DNA of 14,877 bases, taken from positions 1 to 14,877 of the forward strand of contig JBIOYQ010000090.1 of the NCBI GenBank assembly GCA_044870295.1, read 5' to 3'. Made by a program: the position numbers and the translations under genes. Origin of the DNA: AC-52 sp044870295. GTDB taxonomy: Bacteria; Actinomycetota; UBA4738. The notes under the pieces were generated by a model, which was given only the letters and a program-made list of their open reading frames with translations, was not told the DNA's origin and made no database searches. Shown in pieces: positions 1 to 5,548 of this stretch (within the stretch, counting starts at the first letter, position 1; each line of letters starts with the position of its first letter).

Positions 1-196
1 CGCCGTCCACATCGAGCCGTGCACGCTGACCAACCCCAGTGAGGAAGCCCTGTTGGGCGATGCCGCCCTGCGTGAGGCGGTCGCTCGGGCCGTCACCGAC
101 GGGATCGAGCGCTTCTTCGCCGGAGCTGCCACCGAAGGCGCCGAAGGCGGCGCCATTCCCAGCCCCGCGATGACGGAAGCTCCCGACCGGTCCTGA
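1..196 (+). CDS. N-acetylmuramoyl-L-alanine amidase (Amidase_3 family), C-terminal fragment
   Basis: Only the last 64 codons are present (frame from base 2, TGA at 194-196). The visible protein contains H-I-E-P-C-T-L-T-N-P-S-E-E, then a helix ending in D-G-I-E-R-F-F. This matches the end of zinc-dependent Amidase_3 domains, where a Glu is followed by a (G)-(F/Y)-L-(S/T)-N-P-x-(E/D) segment and a final amphipathic helix reaching 'GI..FF'. The fifth visible codon is that Glu. A short Ala/Gly/Glu-rich tail follows. Family members hydrolyse the amide bond between MurNAc and the peptide stem of peptidoglycan. The actinobacterial CwlM homologue at the same chromosomal place is a regulatory, possibly non-catalytic member, and this fragment is too short to decide between the two. 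The gene converges on the leftward par block with only 9 bases between the two stop codons. Confidence 0.72.
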   Translation, partial: AVHIEPCTLTNPSEEALLGDAALREAVARAVTDGIERFFAGAATEGAEGGAIPSPAMTEAPDRS

Positions 197-205
197 GGCG
201 AAGGC

Positions 206-337
206 TCAGTCCGGCCCTCGCTCGACGTCCCGGCGCGCCCATCCCTGGGCGAACACCACGACCCACCCGAGCACGACCCCCAGCCCGAAGGCTCGCAACG
301 CCCGCAGCACCTCGGCCTTGCGCCGGACCTCCGTCAC
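206..337 (-). CDS. small single-pass membrane protein of unknown function, downstream of parB
   Basis: This is a 43-codon reading frame starting with GTG at 337-335, one base after the parB stop, and ending with TGA at 208-206. A GGGG run four bases upstream, overlapping the parB stop, can serve as ribosome binding site. The product has a basic amphipathic start (T-E-V-R-R-K-A-E-V), then a hydrophobic stretch at about residues 14-30 rich in G, V, L, W and F. It closes with W-A-R-R-D and a hydrophilic tail. That reads as one membrane helix with Arg on both sides. Its stop lies 9 bases from the convergent amidase stop, so the frame fills exactly the space between two real genes, which argues that it is a gene. 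I do not recognise the family. The same frame stays open upstream inside parB, but that part looks like Arg/Ser-rich shadow translation. It could be an unconstrained ORF. Confidence 0.45.
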   Translation of the reverse strand: MTEVRRKAEVLRALRAFGLGVVLGWVVVFAQGWARRDVERGPD

Positions 338-338
338 G

Positions 339-1202
339 TCACCCCGCAGCTCGCCGCGCCGGCTCGGGCACGATCTCGTCCACCAATCGCTCCAGGTCGT
401 CCCGGTCCGCGAACTCGATGACGATCCTCCCCTTCCGTCTCCCAGCGGTGACCTGCACGCGCGTCGAGAGGTGCTCGGAGAGGATGGCCTCGACCTCTCG
501 CATGCTCGGATCCGCAGGGCGCCGGGCCGCCCGAACCAACCGACGGCCTCCCTGGACATACGTGCGAACCAGGTCCTCCACCGCACGCACCGACAGCCCC
601 TCGGCGGCGGCCCGCAGCGCCACAGCCGACCTGGCGTCGTCGTCCGGCAGCCCGAGGAGCGCCCGCGCATGCCCAGCCTGGATACGGTCCTCCGCCAGGA
701 GCCGCTGCACCGACGCGGGAAGGGAGAGCAGCCGGATCGTGTTGGCGACATGAGCGCGCGAGCAGCCGAGGTGATCGGCGACGGCCTCCTGGGTCGCCCC
801 GAGCTCCTCGAGCAGCTCCTGGAACGCAGCCGCCAGCTCCAGCGGCGCCAGATCCTGGCGATGGATGTTCTCGATCAGCGCCTCACGAAGGGCGTCGCCA
901 TTGGCGCCTTGACGAACGACCGCGGGGATCGTGGCCAGCCCCGCCAACCGGGCCGCTCGCAGCCGGCGCTCTCCTGCCACCAGCTCGTATCCCCCGTCGT
1001 GCCGGCGCACCACCACGGGCTGCAGAACGCCGACCTCCCCGATGGAGTGGGCCAGCGCGGCCAGGGCCTCCGGCTCGAACGTTCGCCTGGGTTGCCGGGG
1101 GTTCGGAGCCACGGCGTCCACCGGCACGTCGATCAACCCTCGGTCTCCGGCCGCTCCCGGGATGAGCGACGACAACCCTCGACCCAGTCCCCCACGCTTC
1201 AC
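339..1202 (-). CDS. parB: ParB chromosome-partitioning protein (CTP-dependent DNA clamp)
   Basis: This 287-residue protein binds parS, loads as a CTP-dependent sliding clamp and recruits SMC and ParA to segregate new origins. Visible elements are the N-terminal L-G-R-G-L-S-S-L-I box (residues 6-14) typical of the ParA-contacting tail, P-N-P-x-Q-P-R at 33-39, the CTP-binding G-E-R-R motif at 77-80, and E-N-I-H-R-Q-D-L at 111-118. The parS-recognising helix-turn-helix lies near 137-157, followed by a basic linker and C-terminal dimerisation domain (about 235-287). I chose the GTG at 1202-1200 rather than the upstream ATG at 1256. It overlaps the parA stop by 4 bases (GTGA), has a strong AGGAGGGAGG ribosome binding site, and gives the family's usual V/M-K-x-G-L-G-R-G-L start. 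It is probably translationally coupled to parA. Its target parS lies about 1.5 kb upstream. Confidence 0.96.
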   Translation of the reverse strand: MKRGGLGRGLSSLIPGAAGDRGLIDVPVDAVAPNPRQPRRTFEPEALAALAHSIGEVGVLQPVVVRRHDGGYELVAGERRLRAARLAGLATIPAVVRQGANGDALREALIENIHRQDLAPLELAAAFQELLEELGATQEAVADHLGCSRAHVANTIRLLSLPASVQRLLAEDRIQAGHARALLGLPDDDARSAVALRAAAEGLSVRAVEDLVRTYVQGGRRLVRAARRPADPSMREVEAILSEHLSTRVQVTAGRRKGRIVIEFADRDDLERLVDEIVPEPARRAAG

Positions 1203-2047
1203 GACGGACCTCCCTCCTCGACGGCCGACACCTGCGCCCTCTCCAGCTCGCGCCATCGCTCTTCCCCGCCTTCCGGCTGGGGTGGGCGCGTGGCGACCTC
1301 GTCGGCCAGACGCCGGTACGCCTCTGCCCCTCTCGACGTCGGGTCGTACCGAGTGATGGGCCTTCCGAAACCGGGCGCCTCGGCGACGCGGACGCTCCGT
1401 GGTATGACAACGTCATACACGAGGTCGCCGAAGTAGCTCCGGACCTCGCCCACCACCTGGTCGGCCAGGCGGGTCCGAGGGTCGAACATCGTGAGCACGA
1501 TTCCGGTGACCCTCAACCCTGGGTTCACGTTCTGCTGCACGGCCTCCACGTTCTTGAGCAGCTGTCCGAGCCCCTCGAGCGCGTAGTACTCGCACTGGAT
1601 CGGGATGATCAGCTCGCGCGCTGCCGCCAGGCCGTTGACGGTCAACAGCCCGAGCGACGGAGGGCAGTCGATCAGGACGTATTCGTACCGGCCATCCATG
1701 GCGCCCAAAGACCGAGCGAGCCGCGCTTCCCGCGAGAACTGGCTGACCAGCTCGATCTCGGCTCCCGCCAGGTCGATCGTAGAGGGAACCACCGACAGTC
1801 CCTCCACCTCGGTGCTCATGGTCGCGTCGGCCAGACTGGCCCCTCCCCCGAGAACGTCGTAGATCGTCACTCGCCGCGAGCCGTGGTCGATGCCCAGACC
1901 GGTCGAGGCGTTCCCCTGCGGATCGAGATCTATGACCAGGACGGGGTGACCACGCTCGGCCAGGCAGGCGCCGAGGTTCACGGCGGTGGTGGTCTTGCCG
2001 ACGCCACCCTTCTGGTTGGCGATGGCGATGACGCGGGCGCCAGTCAC
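1199..2047 (-). CDS. parA: ParA chromosome-partitioning ATPase
   Basis: This 282-residue protein is a deviant-Walker-A (MinD/ParA/Soj) ATPase. It binds nucleoid DNA non-specifically as an ATP dimer and moves ParB-parS complexes, with ParB stimulating hydrolysis. The signature K-G-G-V-G-K-T-T sits at residues 13-20, with both the signature lysine and the P-loop lysine. V-I-D-L-D-P-Q-G-N-A-S (about 38-48) is the switch I/Walker A' segment and V-L-I-D-C-P-P (124-130) is Walker B. The length is typical of chromosomal ParA without an N-terminal DNA-binding extension. A hydrophilic, Glu-rich tail of about 25 residues follows the conserved core. The start is GTG at 2047-2045, overlapping the rsmG stop by four bases (GTGA), which makes coupling to rsmG likely. 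Confidence 0.97.
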   Translation of the reverse strand: MTGARVIAIANQKGGVGKTTTAVNLGACLAERGHPVLVIDLDPQGNASTGLGIDHGSRRVTIYDVLGGGASLADATMSTEVEGLSVVPSTIDLAGAEIELVSQFSREARLARSLGAMDGRYEYVLIDCPPSLGLLTVNGLAAARELIIPIQCEYYALEGLGQLLKNVEAVQQNVNPGLRVTGIVLTMFDPRTRLADQVVGEVRSYFGDLVYDVVIPRSVRVAEAPGFGRPITRYDPTSRGAEAYRRLADEVATRPPQPEGGEERWRELERAQVSAVEEGGPS

Positions 2048-2667
2048 GGCGCGGTTGGCTCCGAATGCACGGTCCGCGCCATCTTAAGCACGGATCCGCC
2101 CCAGACCTCGGAAGCGGGCGCGCACAGTTCCACGGATACACCTAGCGCGGCCAGCTCGGCCGCATCGCGCGAGCCCCAGGACTTTCCCGCCCAGTACAGC
2201 AGGAAGCCCTGCGGGGCCAGCAGCAGCTCGCTCAAGTCCCAGGCTTCGGGGGCGGGGGCCAGCGCACGGGCGAGGCAGACATCGACCGAGAGCGCGGCAT
2301 CCTGGGCTCGCGCGGCGACGATGGCCGCATTCCGAAGGCCCAGGGCTTCGACGACCAACTCCAGAAAGGCCACCCTGCGAAGGCGGGGCTCGATCAAATG
2401 AACCATCAGGTCCGAGCGAGCGATCGCCAGGGGAATGCCGGGCAATCCACCTCCGGACCCGATGTCGGCGATCCTTGTGCCCTTGGGAACGCAAGCGGCC
2501 GCCCGAAGGGAGTCCACGATGTGGCGTTCCCAGACCCGGTCTCGATCCGACCCCGCTACGATGCCGAGCGCCACGCCCTTGTCGGAAAGCAGGCCCGCGT
2601 AGCGGCGAAGAGCGGCCATCTGCTCTGGCCGAAGACCCTCCACTGAGGGTTCAGGCTCGCGTTTCAC
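2044..2667 (-). CDS. rsmG: 16S rRNA (guanine527-N7)-methyltransferase RsmG (GidB)
   Basis: This is a 207-residue Rossmann-fold methyltransferase. The family uses S-adenosylmethionine to methylate N7 of G527 in the 530 loop of 16S rRNA, and its loss commonly gives low-level streptomycin resistance. E-R-H-I-V-D-S-L at 47-54 and D-I-G-S-G-G-G-L-P-G-I-P-L-A at 68-81 (SAM-binding glycine loop) identify it. The core begins near residue 12 (L-R-P-E-Q-M-A-A-L-R-R-Y), so the GTG at 2667-2665 gives a short natural N-terminus. No strong ribosome binding site precedes it. The start codon lies inside the parS palindrome (2660-2675), so ParB loading could affect expression. The gap to the jag stop is 21 bases, and the stop overlaps the parA start. 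A downstream in-frame GTG at residue 9 is an alternative start. Confidence 0.95.
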   Translation of the reverse strand: MKREPEPSVEGLRPEQMAALRRYAGLLSDKGVALGIVAGSDRDRVWERHIVDSLRAAACVPKGTRIADIGSGGGLPGIPLAIARSDLMVHLIEPRLRRVAFLELVVEALGLRNAAIVAARAQDAALSVDVCLARALAPAPEAWDLSELLLAPQGFLLYWAGKSWGSRDAAELAALGVSVELCAPASEVWGGSVLKMARTVHSEPTAP

Positions 2668-2675
2668 GTGAAACG
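2660..2675. other. parS centromere site (ParB-binding palindrome)
   Basis: CGTTTCACGTGAAACG is a perfect 16-bp palindrome. Its inner 14 bp, GTTTCACGTGAAAC at 2661-2674, match the conserved bacterial parS core base for base. It lies between jag and rsmG and contains the rsmG GTG start codon. Cognate parA and parB are immediately downstream, and oriC is about 4.4 kb away, the usual origin-proximal position. Known role: nucleation point where ParB loads before spreading and recruiting SMC. No second exact copy is present in this window. Confidence 0.95.
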
Positions 2676-2688
2676 AAGACCGGAGGTC

Positions 2689-3432
2689 CTACCGGGAGGC
2701 TTTCCGAACCACCACGCGTCGGGAGGGCTCCTCTCCCTCGCTCGCCGTCTCGAGGCCTCCCACTCCTGCCACCGTGTCGTGCACGATCTTGCGCTCGAAC
2801 GCACCCATGGGCTCGAGGGCCTCGGCCCGGCCTGATCGCTTGACCCTGTTGGCCACCTCGCGAGCTCGGCTGGCGACGCGAGACCGTCGTCGCTTTCGAT
2901 AGTCCTCGACGTCGATCTGGACCAAGCAACGACCGCCGACCCGTCGTTGCACGTGACTCCGAACGAGTTCCTGGAGGGCGTCCAGAGTGTGGCCGTGCTT
3001 GCCGATCAGCAGCCCCATGTCATCACCCTCCGTGGCGGCCCAGACGTCCACGTAGGTGATCCGGTCCACGGTCTGGATCTCGACGTCGGCCTCCAGCCCC
3101 ATGGCGTCCATCAATCCCTGGACGAAGTCGGCGGCGGCATCCGCCTGGTCCTCGCGATCCTCCTGATCCGGTAGATCCTCGCCATCTTCGCGTGGGTCGG
3201 ACCCCTCATCGCCCTCATCGTGCAGCTCGTCATCGGCCGGGCCGACTGGCTTTGGCACCGGGCGAGTGGCGCGAACCCGGACCACTGCGGGTTGCGATTT
3301 GATCCCCAGGATCCCGCTCCGCGGCTCCTGGAGGATCTGGATCGAGGCCTCCTGCTCGCTGATGCCCAGTTCCTGAAGGGCGGCCTCGATGGCCTCCTCA
3401 ACGCTTGCGGCGCTTCTTTCGATCTCCTCCAC
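2689..3432 (-). CDS. jag: Jag/KhpB RNA-binding protein (Jag-N, KH and R3H domains)
   Basis: This 247-residue protein is encoded directly after yidC, as in many bacteria. The Jag_N domain occupies residues 1-55 (E-E-A-I-E-A-A-L-Q-E-L-G, then G-I-L-G-I-K-S-Q-P-A-V-V-R-V). A strongly acidic linker (about 66-97) follows. The KH domain has its G-K-H-G loop at about 144-147. The R3H region holds D-V-E-D-Y-R-K-R-R and the E-P-M-G-A-F-E-R-K-I-V-H segment (207-218). The start chosen is GTG at 3432-3430: GGAGGG lies four bases upstream and the N-terminus then matches the family. This places the first 35 bases inside the yidC 3' end in another frame. Longer in-frame starts exist but only read through yidC. 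The KhpA/KhpB complex is a small-RNA and mRNA binder linked to cell elongation in Gram-positives; its role here is inferred by homology. Confidence 0.9.
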   Translation of the reverse strand: MEEIERSAASVEEAIEAALQELGISEQEASIQILQEPRSGILGIKSQPAVVRVRATRPVPKPVGPADDELHDEGDEGSDPREDGEDLPDQEDREDQADAAADFVQGLMDAMGLEADVEIQTVDRITYVDVWAATEGDDMGLLIGKHGHTLDALQELVRSHVQRRVGGRCLVQIDVEDYRKRRRSRVASRAREVANRVKRSGRAEALEPMGAFERKIVHDTVAGVGGLETASEGEEPSRRVVVRKASR

Positions 3433-4492
3433 TGCGCCCTCCGCCGCCACTCCCCGGCTTCGATCCGGGACTCCGGCCGGGTTTCGGCCCATCCTGTGAA
3501 CGACCGGTCTCCCCCTTGGGCTTCGGCTCGGCGCCGCCGCGACCCGGCTTCCCCGAACCCTCGACCAGCCGTCGAGCTTGTGCATCTCCCGTCCTGGCCG
3601 GCCTGCCGGATCCACCGGCCCGACCGGTCTTCTGCTGACCCTGGCTCGTCGCCGGCGCCGTCTTCGGAAGCATGAAGTGTTGTTGGGCGATCTGGACCAA
3701 GTTCGTGGTCGTCCAATACAGGATCAGGCTGGCAGGGAACCGCAGCCCGATGAACCCGAAGAACACCGGCATGATCCGCGTCAGCATCTGTTGCTGCTGG
3801 CTCTGGGCAGGAGTCGCCCGCTGCATCTGACGCTGCTGGTAGTACGTCGTCCCGATCATCAAGGCCAGCAGGAGGTAGAACGGGATGCGCACGGCCCCCC
3901 CGCTGCCGCAGTCGAGCGTGCTCGGAGCGTCGGGAACGCCCAGGGCCTTGGGATCGATCTCGACCTGGGTACCCGCCTGGATCGGCGAGCACAGCAGATT
4001 CATCCCCAGGAACTGCGTGTGCTGGTGGACCATGTCCACGTACAGCCGGCTGTCCTGAGGCCTGCCCACGACCGGGTTGCTCTCGCTGTGGGGGATGTGG
4101 GTCATCCCCTTGGGGAACTGCAGAACCGCGAACAGCGTGATGAGCACTGGGATCTGGAGAAGCATGGGGAGACATCCGCCCAAGGGGTTGACCCCGTGCT
4201 GCTTGTACAGGGCCATGGTCTCTTCCTGCATCTTCTGCCGAGAGGTGACGTCCCGGCGGCCCTTGTACTTCTGCTGGATCTTCTTGAGCTCGGGCTGGAC
4301 CGTCTGCATGGCTTGCATGGATCGGATCTGCTTGATGCCCAGCGGCAGCAGGACCACCCGGATCAGCAAGGTCAGCAGGATGATCGCGACCCCGTAGTTC
4401 GGGATGATCGCGTAGAGGAACGCCAGCACCTGCCCGATGCCGTCCAGCAGGACCTGGAACGCGGAGGAGAGGGGGTTGTTGGCCGCGATCAT
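3398..4492 (-). CDS. yidC: YidC/Oxa1-family membrane protein insertase
   Basis: This 364-residue inner-membrane insertase helps place membrane proteins, alone or with SecYEG. It is the short Gram-positive type without the large periplasmic domain. Hydrophobic segments are visible at about 20-54 (with the conserved groove arginine R45 in L-L-I-R-V-V-L-L-P-L-G), 108-126, 203-218 and 243-266. A cytoplasmic hairpin rich in K, Q and E (about 55-100) lies between the first segments. N-P-L-G-G-C-L-P-M-L-L-Q-I-P (102-115) is the family motif. Residues 280-364 form a Gly/Lys/Arg/Pro-rich tail ending R-K-K-R-R-K-R, consistent with ribosome contact as in other basic YidC tails. The ATG start overlaps the yidD stop by four bases. 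Its own last 35 bases overlap jag. Confidence 0.95.
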   Translation of the reverse strand: MIAANNPLSSAFQVLLDGIGQVLAFLYAIIPNYGVAIILLTLLIRVVLLPLGIKQIRSMQAMQTVQPELKKIQQKYKGRRDVTSRQKMQEETMALYKQHGVNPLGGCLPMLLQIPVLITLFAVLQFPKGMTHIPHSESNPVVGRPQDSRLYVDMVHQHTQFLGMNLLCSPIQAGTQVEIDPKALGVPDAPSTLDCGSGGAVRIPFYLLLALMIGTTYYQQRQMQRATPAQSQQQQMLTRIMPVFFGFIGLRFPASLILYWTTTNLVQIAQQHFMLPKTAPATSQGQQKTGRAGGSGRPARTGDAQARRLVEGSGKPGRGGAEPKPKGETGRSQDGPKPGRSPGSKPGSGGGGRSGGDRKKRRKR

Positions 4493-4791
4493 GGTCGGGC
4501 CTGGGCTCCCTGGTGTATGTCACCGTCATACAGGACTGGCGCGGGGGGTCGGTCCACCCCGCCGGTGGACAAGGGTGAGCAGCGCAGCACCCGCCACGCC
4601 CCCAGCCCCACACCCCGGACCGCCCCCACGGACTGAATCGCCTGACGTGCGTACTCGGAGCACGTGGGGGAGAACCTGCACCGACCTCCCATGATCCCGG
4701 AGAACGTCCGTTGGTAGATCCAGATCATCCCGATCAGCACGCGCCGCAGCGGGGATCCCGCAACCCAGAGGGCTCGTCGAAGACTCTTCAC
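4489..4791 (-). CDS. yidD: YidD membrane protein insertion efficiency factor
   Basis: This is a 100-residue protein. The hallmark C-R-F-S-P-T-C-S-E-Y-A (residues 38-48) carries the two conserved cysteines. It is preceded by the hydrophobic/amphipathic helix (about 15-30, with I-W-I-Y-Q-R-T) and followed by G-A-W-R-V-L-R-C-S-P-L-S-T-G-G-V-D, all typical of the HlyA-alpha/YidD family. Family members are peripheral membrane proteins that assist YidC-dependent insertion. The start is GTG at 4791-4789, overlapping the rnpA stop by four bases (GTGA), and the stop overlaps the yidC ATG, so both junctions look translationally coupled. Longer in-frame starts would only read through rnpA and add a low-complexity Arg/Gly stretch. 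Confidence 0.95.
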   Translation of the reverse strand: MKSLRRALWVAGSPLRRVLIGMIWIYQRTFSGIMGGRCRFSPTCSEYARQAIQSVGAVRGVGLGAWRVLRCSPLSTGGVDRPPAPVLYDGDIHQGAQARP

Positions 4792-5123
4792 GCGATCACC
4801 CCTGCCCGCGCCAGCACCTGCTCGAGATCCCCGACGACGTCGTCGAGGCGTGCCCCGGAGATCTCCGGCCTGGCGATCACGACGAGCGCGTGACCCCCCG
4901 TGGCTCGCTCGGCGAGTACTCGCCATGCTTCCCTCATCAGCCGCCGGGCGCGATTCCGCGCGACCGCCCCGCCCACGCTCCGCGACGAGACGAACGCCGC
5001 TGAAGGTTCGGCATCCGACGCCAGGACGCTGACGGAGACACGCCGGCCCGTGACCCGCCGGCCCTGTGAGAGCACGCGACGGATGTCACCTGATCGCATG
5101 CCATGCGCGGCGCGACCCGTCAC
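4788..5123 (-). CDS. rnpA: ribonuclease P protein component
   Basis: This 111-residue basic protein binds the catalytic RNase P RNA and helps it remove 5' leaders from pre-tRNA. The RNR signature G-G-A-V-A-R-N-R-A-R-R-L-M-R-E lies at about residues 51-65, with the Q-G-R-R segment near 19-22. Start choice: GTG at 5123 places the D-I-R-R-V segment at residues 13-17, matching the usual position of the D-F-x-x-V segment in actinobacterial RnpA. The in-frame ATG at 5099 would give 103 residues and trim the normal N-terminus. Neither start has a strong ribosome binding site. rpmH ends 41 bases upstream and yidD overlaps the stop. Confidence 0.93.
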   Translation of the reverse strand: MTGRAAHGMRSGDIRRVLSQGRRVTGRRVSVSVLASDAEPSAAFVSSRSVGGAVARNRARRLMREAWRVLAERATGGHALVVIARPEISGARLDDVVGDLEQVLARAGVIA

Positions 5124-5164
5124 GATCGAAGCGAATCCCACGGCGGCGTTCCCGTCGGCGGTCG

Positions 5165-5299
5165 TCAGGCCGACAGCTCGGCCCGGCCCTTGCTGCGCCG
5201 CCGCGCCAGGATCCGCCGGCCTGCCCGCGTCCGCATCCGTATGCGGAAGCCGTGGGTCTTCTTCCTCTTGCGGTTGTTGGGCTGGAACGTGCGCTTCAC
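5165..5299 (-). CDS. rpmH: 50S ribosomal protein L34
   Basis: This 44-residue, extremely basic protein matches L34 along its whole length: K-R-T-F-Q-P-N-N-R-K-R-K-K-T-H-G-F at the start, then R-M-R-T-R-A-G-R and A-R-R-R-S-K-G-R. L34 is an early-assembling protein of the large subunit. The start is GTG at 5299-5297, with GAGG four bases upstream. Longer in-frame starts reach into the rpmH-dnaA control region and have no homology there. It is the first gene of the leftward block; a TATACT box at 5368-5363 may be its promoter. The rpmH-rnpA pairing is one of the most conserved gene orders in bacteria. Confidence 0.97.
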   Translation of the reverse strand: MKRTFQPNNRKRKKTHGFRIRMRTRAGRRILARRRSKGRAELSA

Positions 5300-5362
5300 G
5301 TGACCTCGGCTCTCGGATTGGGCCGGGCAAAGAGACGGACCGGCCGTAGATTCGCTCGGGCG

Positions 5363-5368
5363 AGTATA
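5363..5368 (-). promoter_or_regulatory. putative -10 element for the leftward rpmH block
   Basis: Read on the minus strand, bases 5368-5363 are TATACT, five of six matching the consensus -10. The element is about 64 bases upstream of the rpmH start. I see no convincing -35 hexamer 16-18 bases upstream. It stands out against the GC-rich surroundings and divergent from the dnaA promoter. Confidence 0.4.
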
Positions 5369-5427
5369 GCGGTAAGGTGCGGCGCGCCGAGACGAGGCAA
5401 AAAGGTCGCCAAGACACGACCATTGCC

Positions 5428-5458
5428 TTGGCAGCGTCCAACAGGGCGGCGCTATAAT
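5428..5458 (+). promoter_or_regulatory. dnaA promoter (sigma-70 type)
   Basis: A perfect TATAAT at 5453-5458 is preceded by TTGGCA at 5428-5433 (five of six to TTGACA). The 19-base spacer is slightly long. Transcription would start near 5465, giving a dnaA leader of about 80 bases that contains the DnaA-box-like motifs at 5512-5544. It is the best housekeeping promoter match I see between rpmH and dnaA. Confidence 0.7.
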
Positions 5459-5500
5459 CCGCCGCGCCTCGACGGGCCCCTCACCACTTCTTCCCCAAGG

Positions 5501-5548
5501 ATGGGTTCGCGGTTTCCACACCTGTGGATAGAGCTTGGGGATAAGTGA
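5501..5548 (+). CDS. possible 15-residue leader peptide overlapping the dnaA start
   Basis: ATG at 5501 opens a 15-codon frame (MGSRFPHLWIELGDK) whose TGA at 5546-5548 overlaps the dnaA GTG as GTGA, the overlap style of the coupled genes in this window. Only AAGG directly abutting the ATG could act as ribosome binding site, which is poorly spaced. The frame runs through the three DnaA-box-like motifs, so its sequence may simply reflect them. Speculative. Confidence 0.18.
   Translation: MGSRFPHLWIELGDK
5512..5544. promoter_or_regulatory. cluster of three DnaA-box-like sites in the dnaA leader
   Basis: GTTTCCACA (5512-5520) and TGTGGATAG (5523-5531) form an inverted pair with perfect TCCACA/TGTGGA arms two bases apart. 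The second differs by one base from TGTGGATAA. A third site, TGGGGATAA (5536-5544), also one mismatch, abuts the dnaA GTG and includes the GGGG likely used as ribosome binding site. DnaA boxes at dnaA promoters commonly mediate negative autoregulation; here they lie downstream of the predicted promoter and could act as a roadblock. Confidence 0.6.

Noticed and set aside
193..209. Stem-loop CTGAG...CTCAG spanning the stop codons of the amidase and the small ORF, as a bidirectional terminator
   Set aside because: Only a 5-bp stem with a 7-base loop and no T-run on either side; too weak to call.
2946..2959. Second parS-like sequence GTTGCACGTGACTC in jag
   Set aside because: Three mismatches to the 14-bp core, including in the conserved flanks, and within coding sequence; ParB sites tolerate few changes.
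5293..5306. parS-like GCTTCACGTGACCT at the rpmH start
   Set aside because: Four mismatches to the core. The CACGTG arises from the ribosome binding site/GTG start plus the conserved K-R codons of L34.
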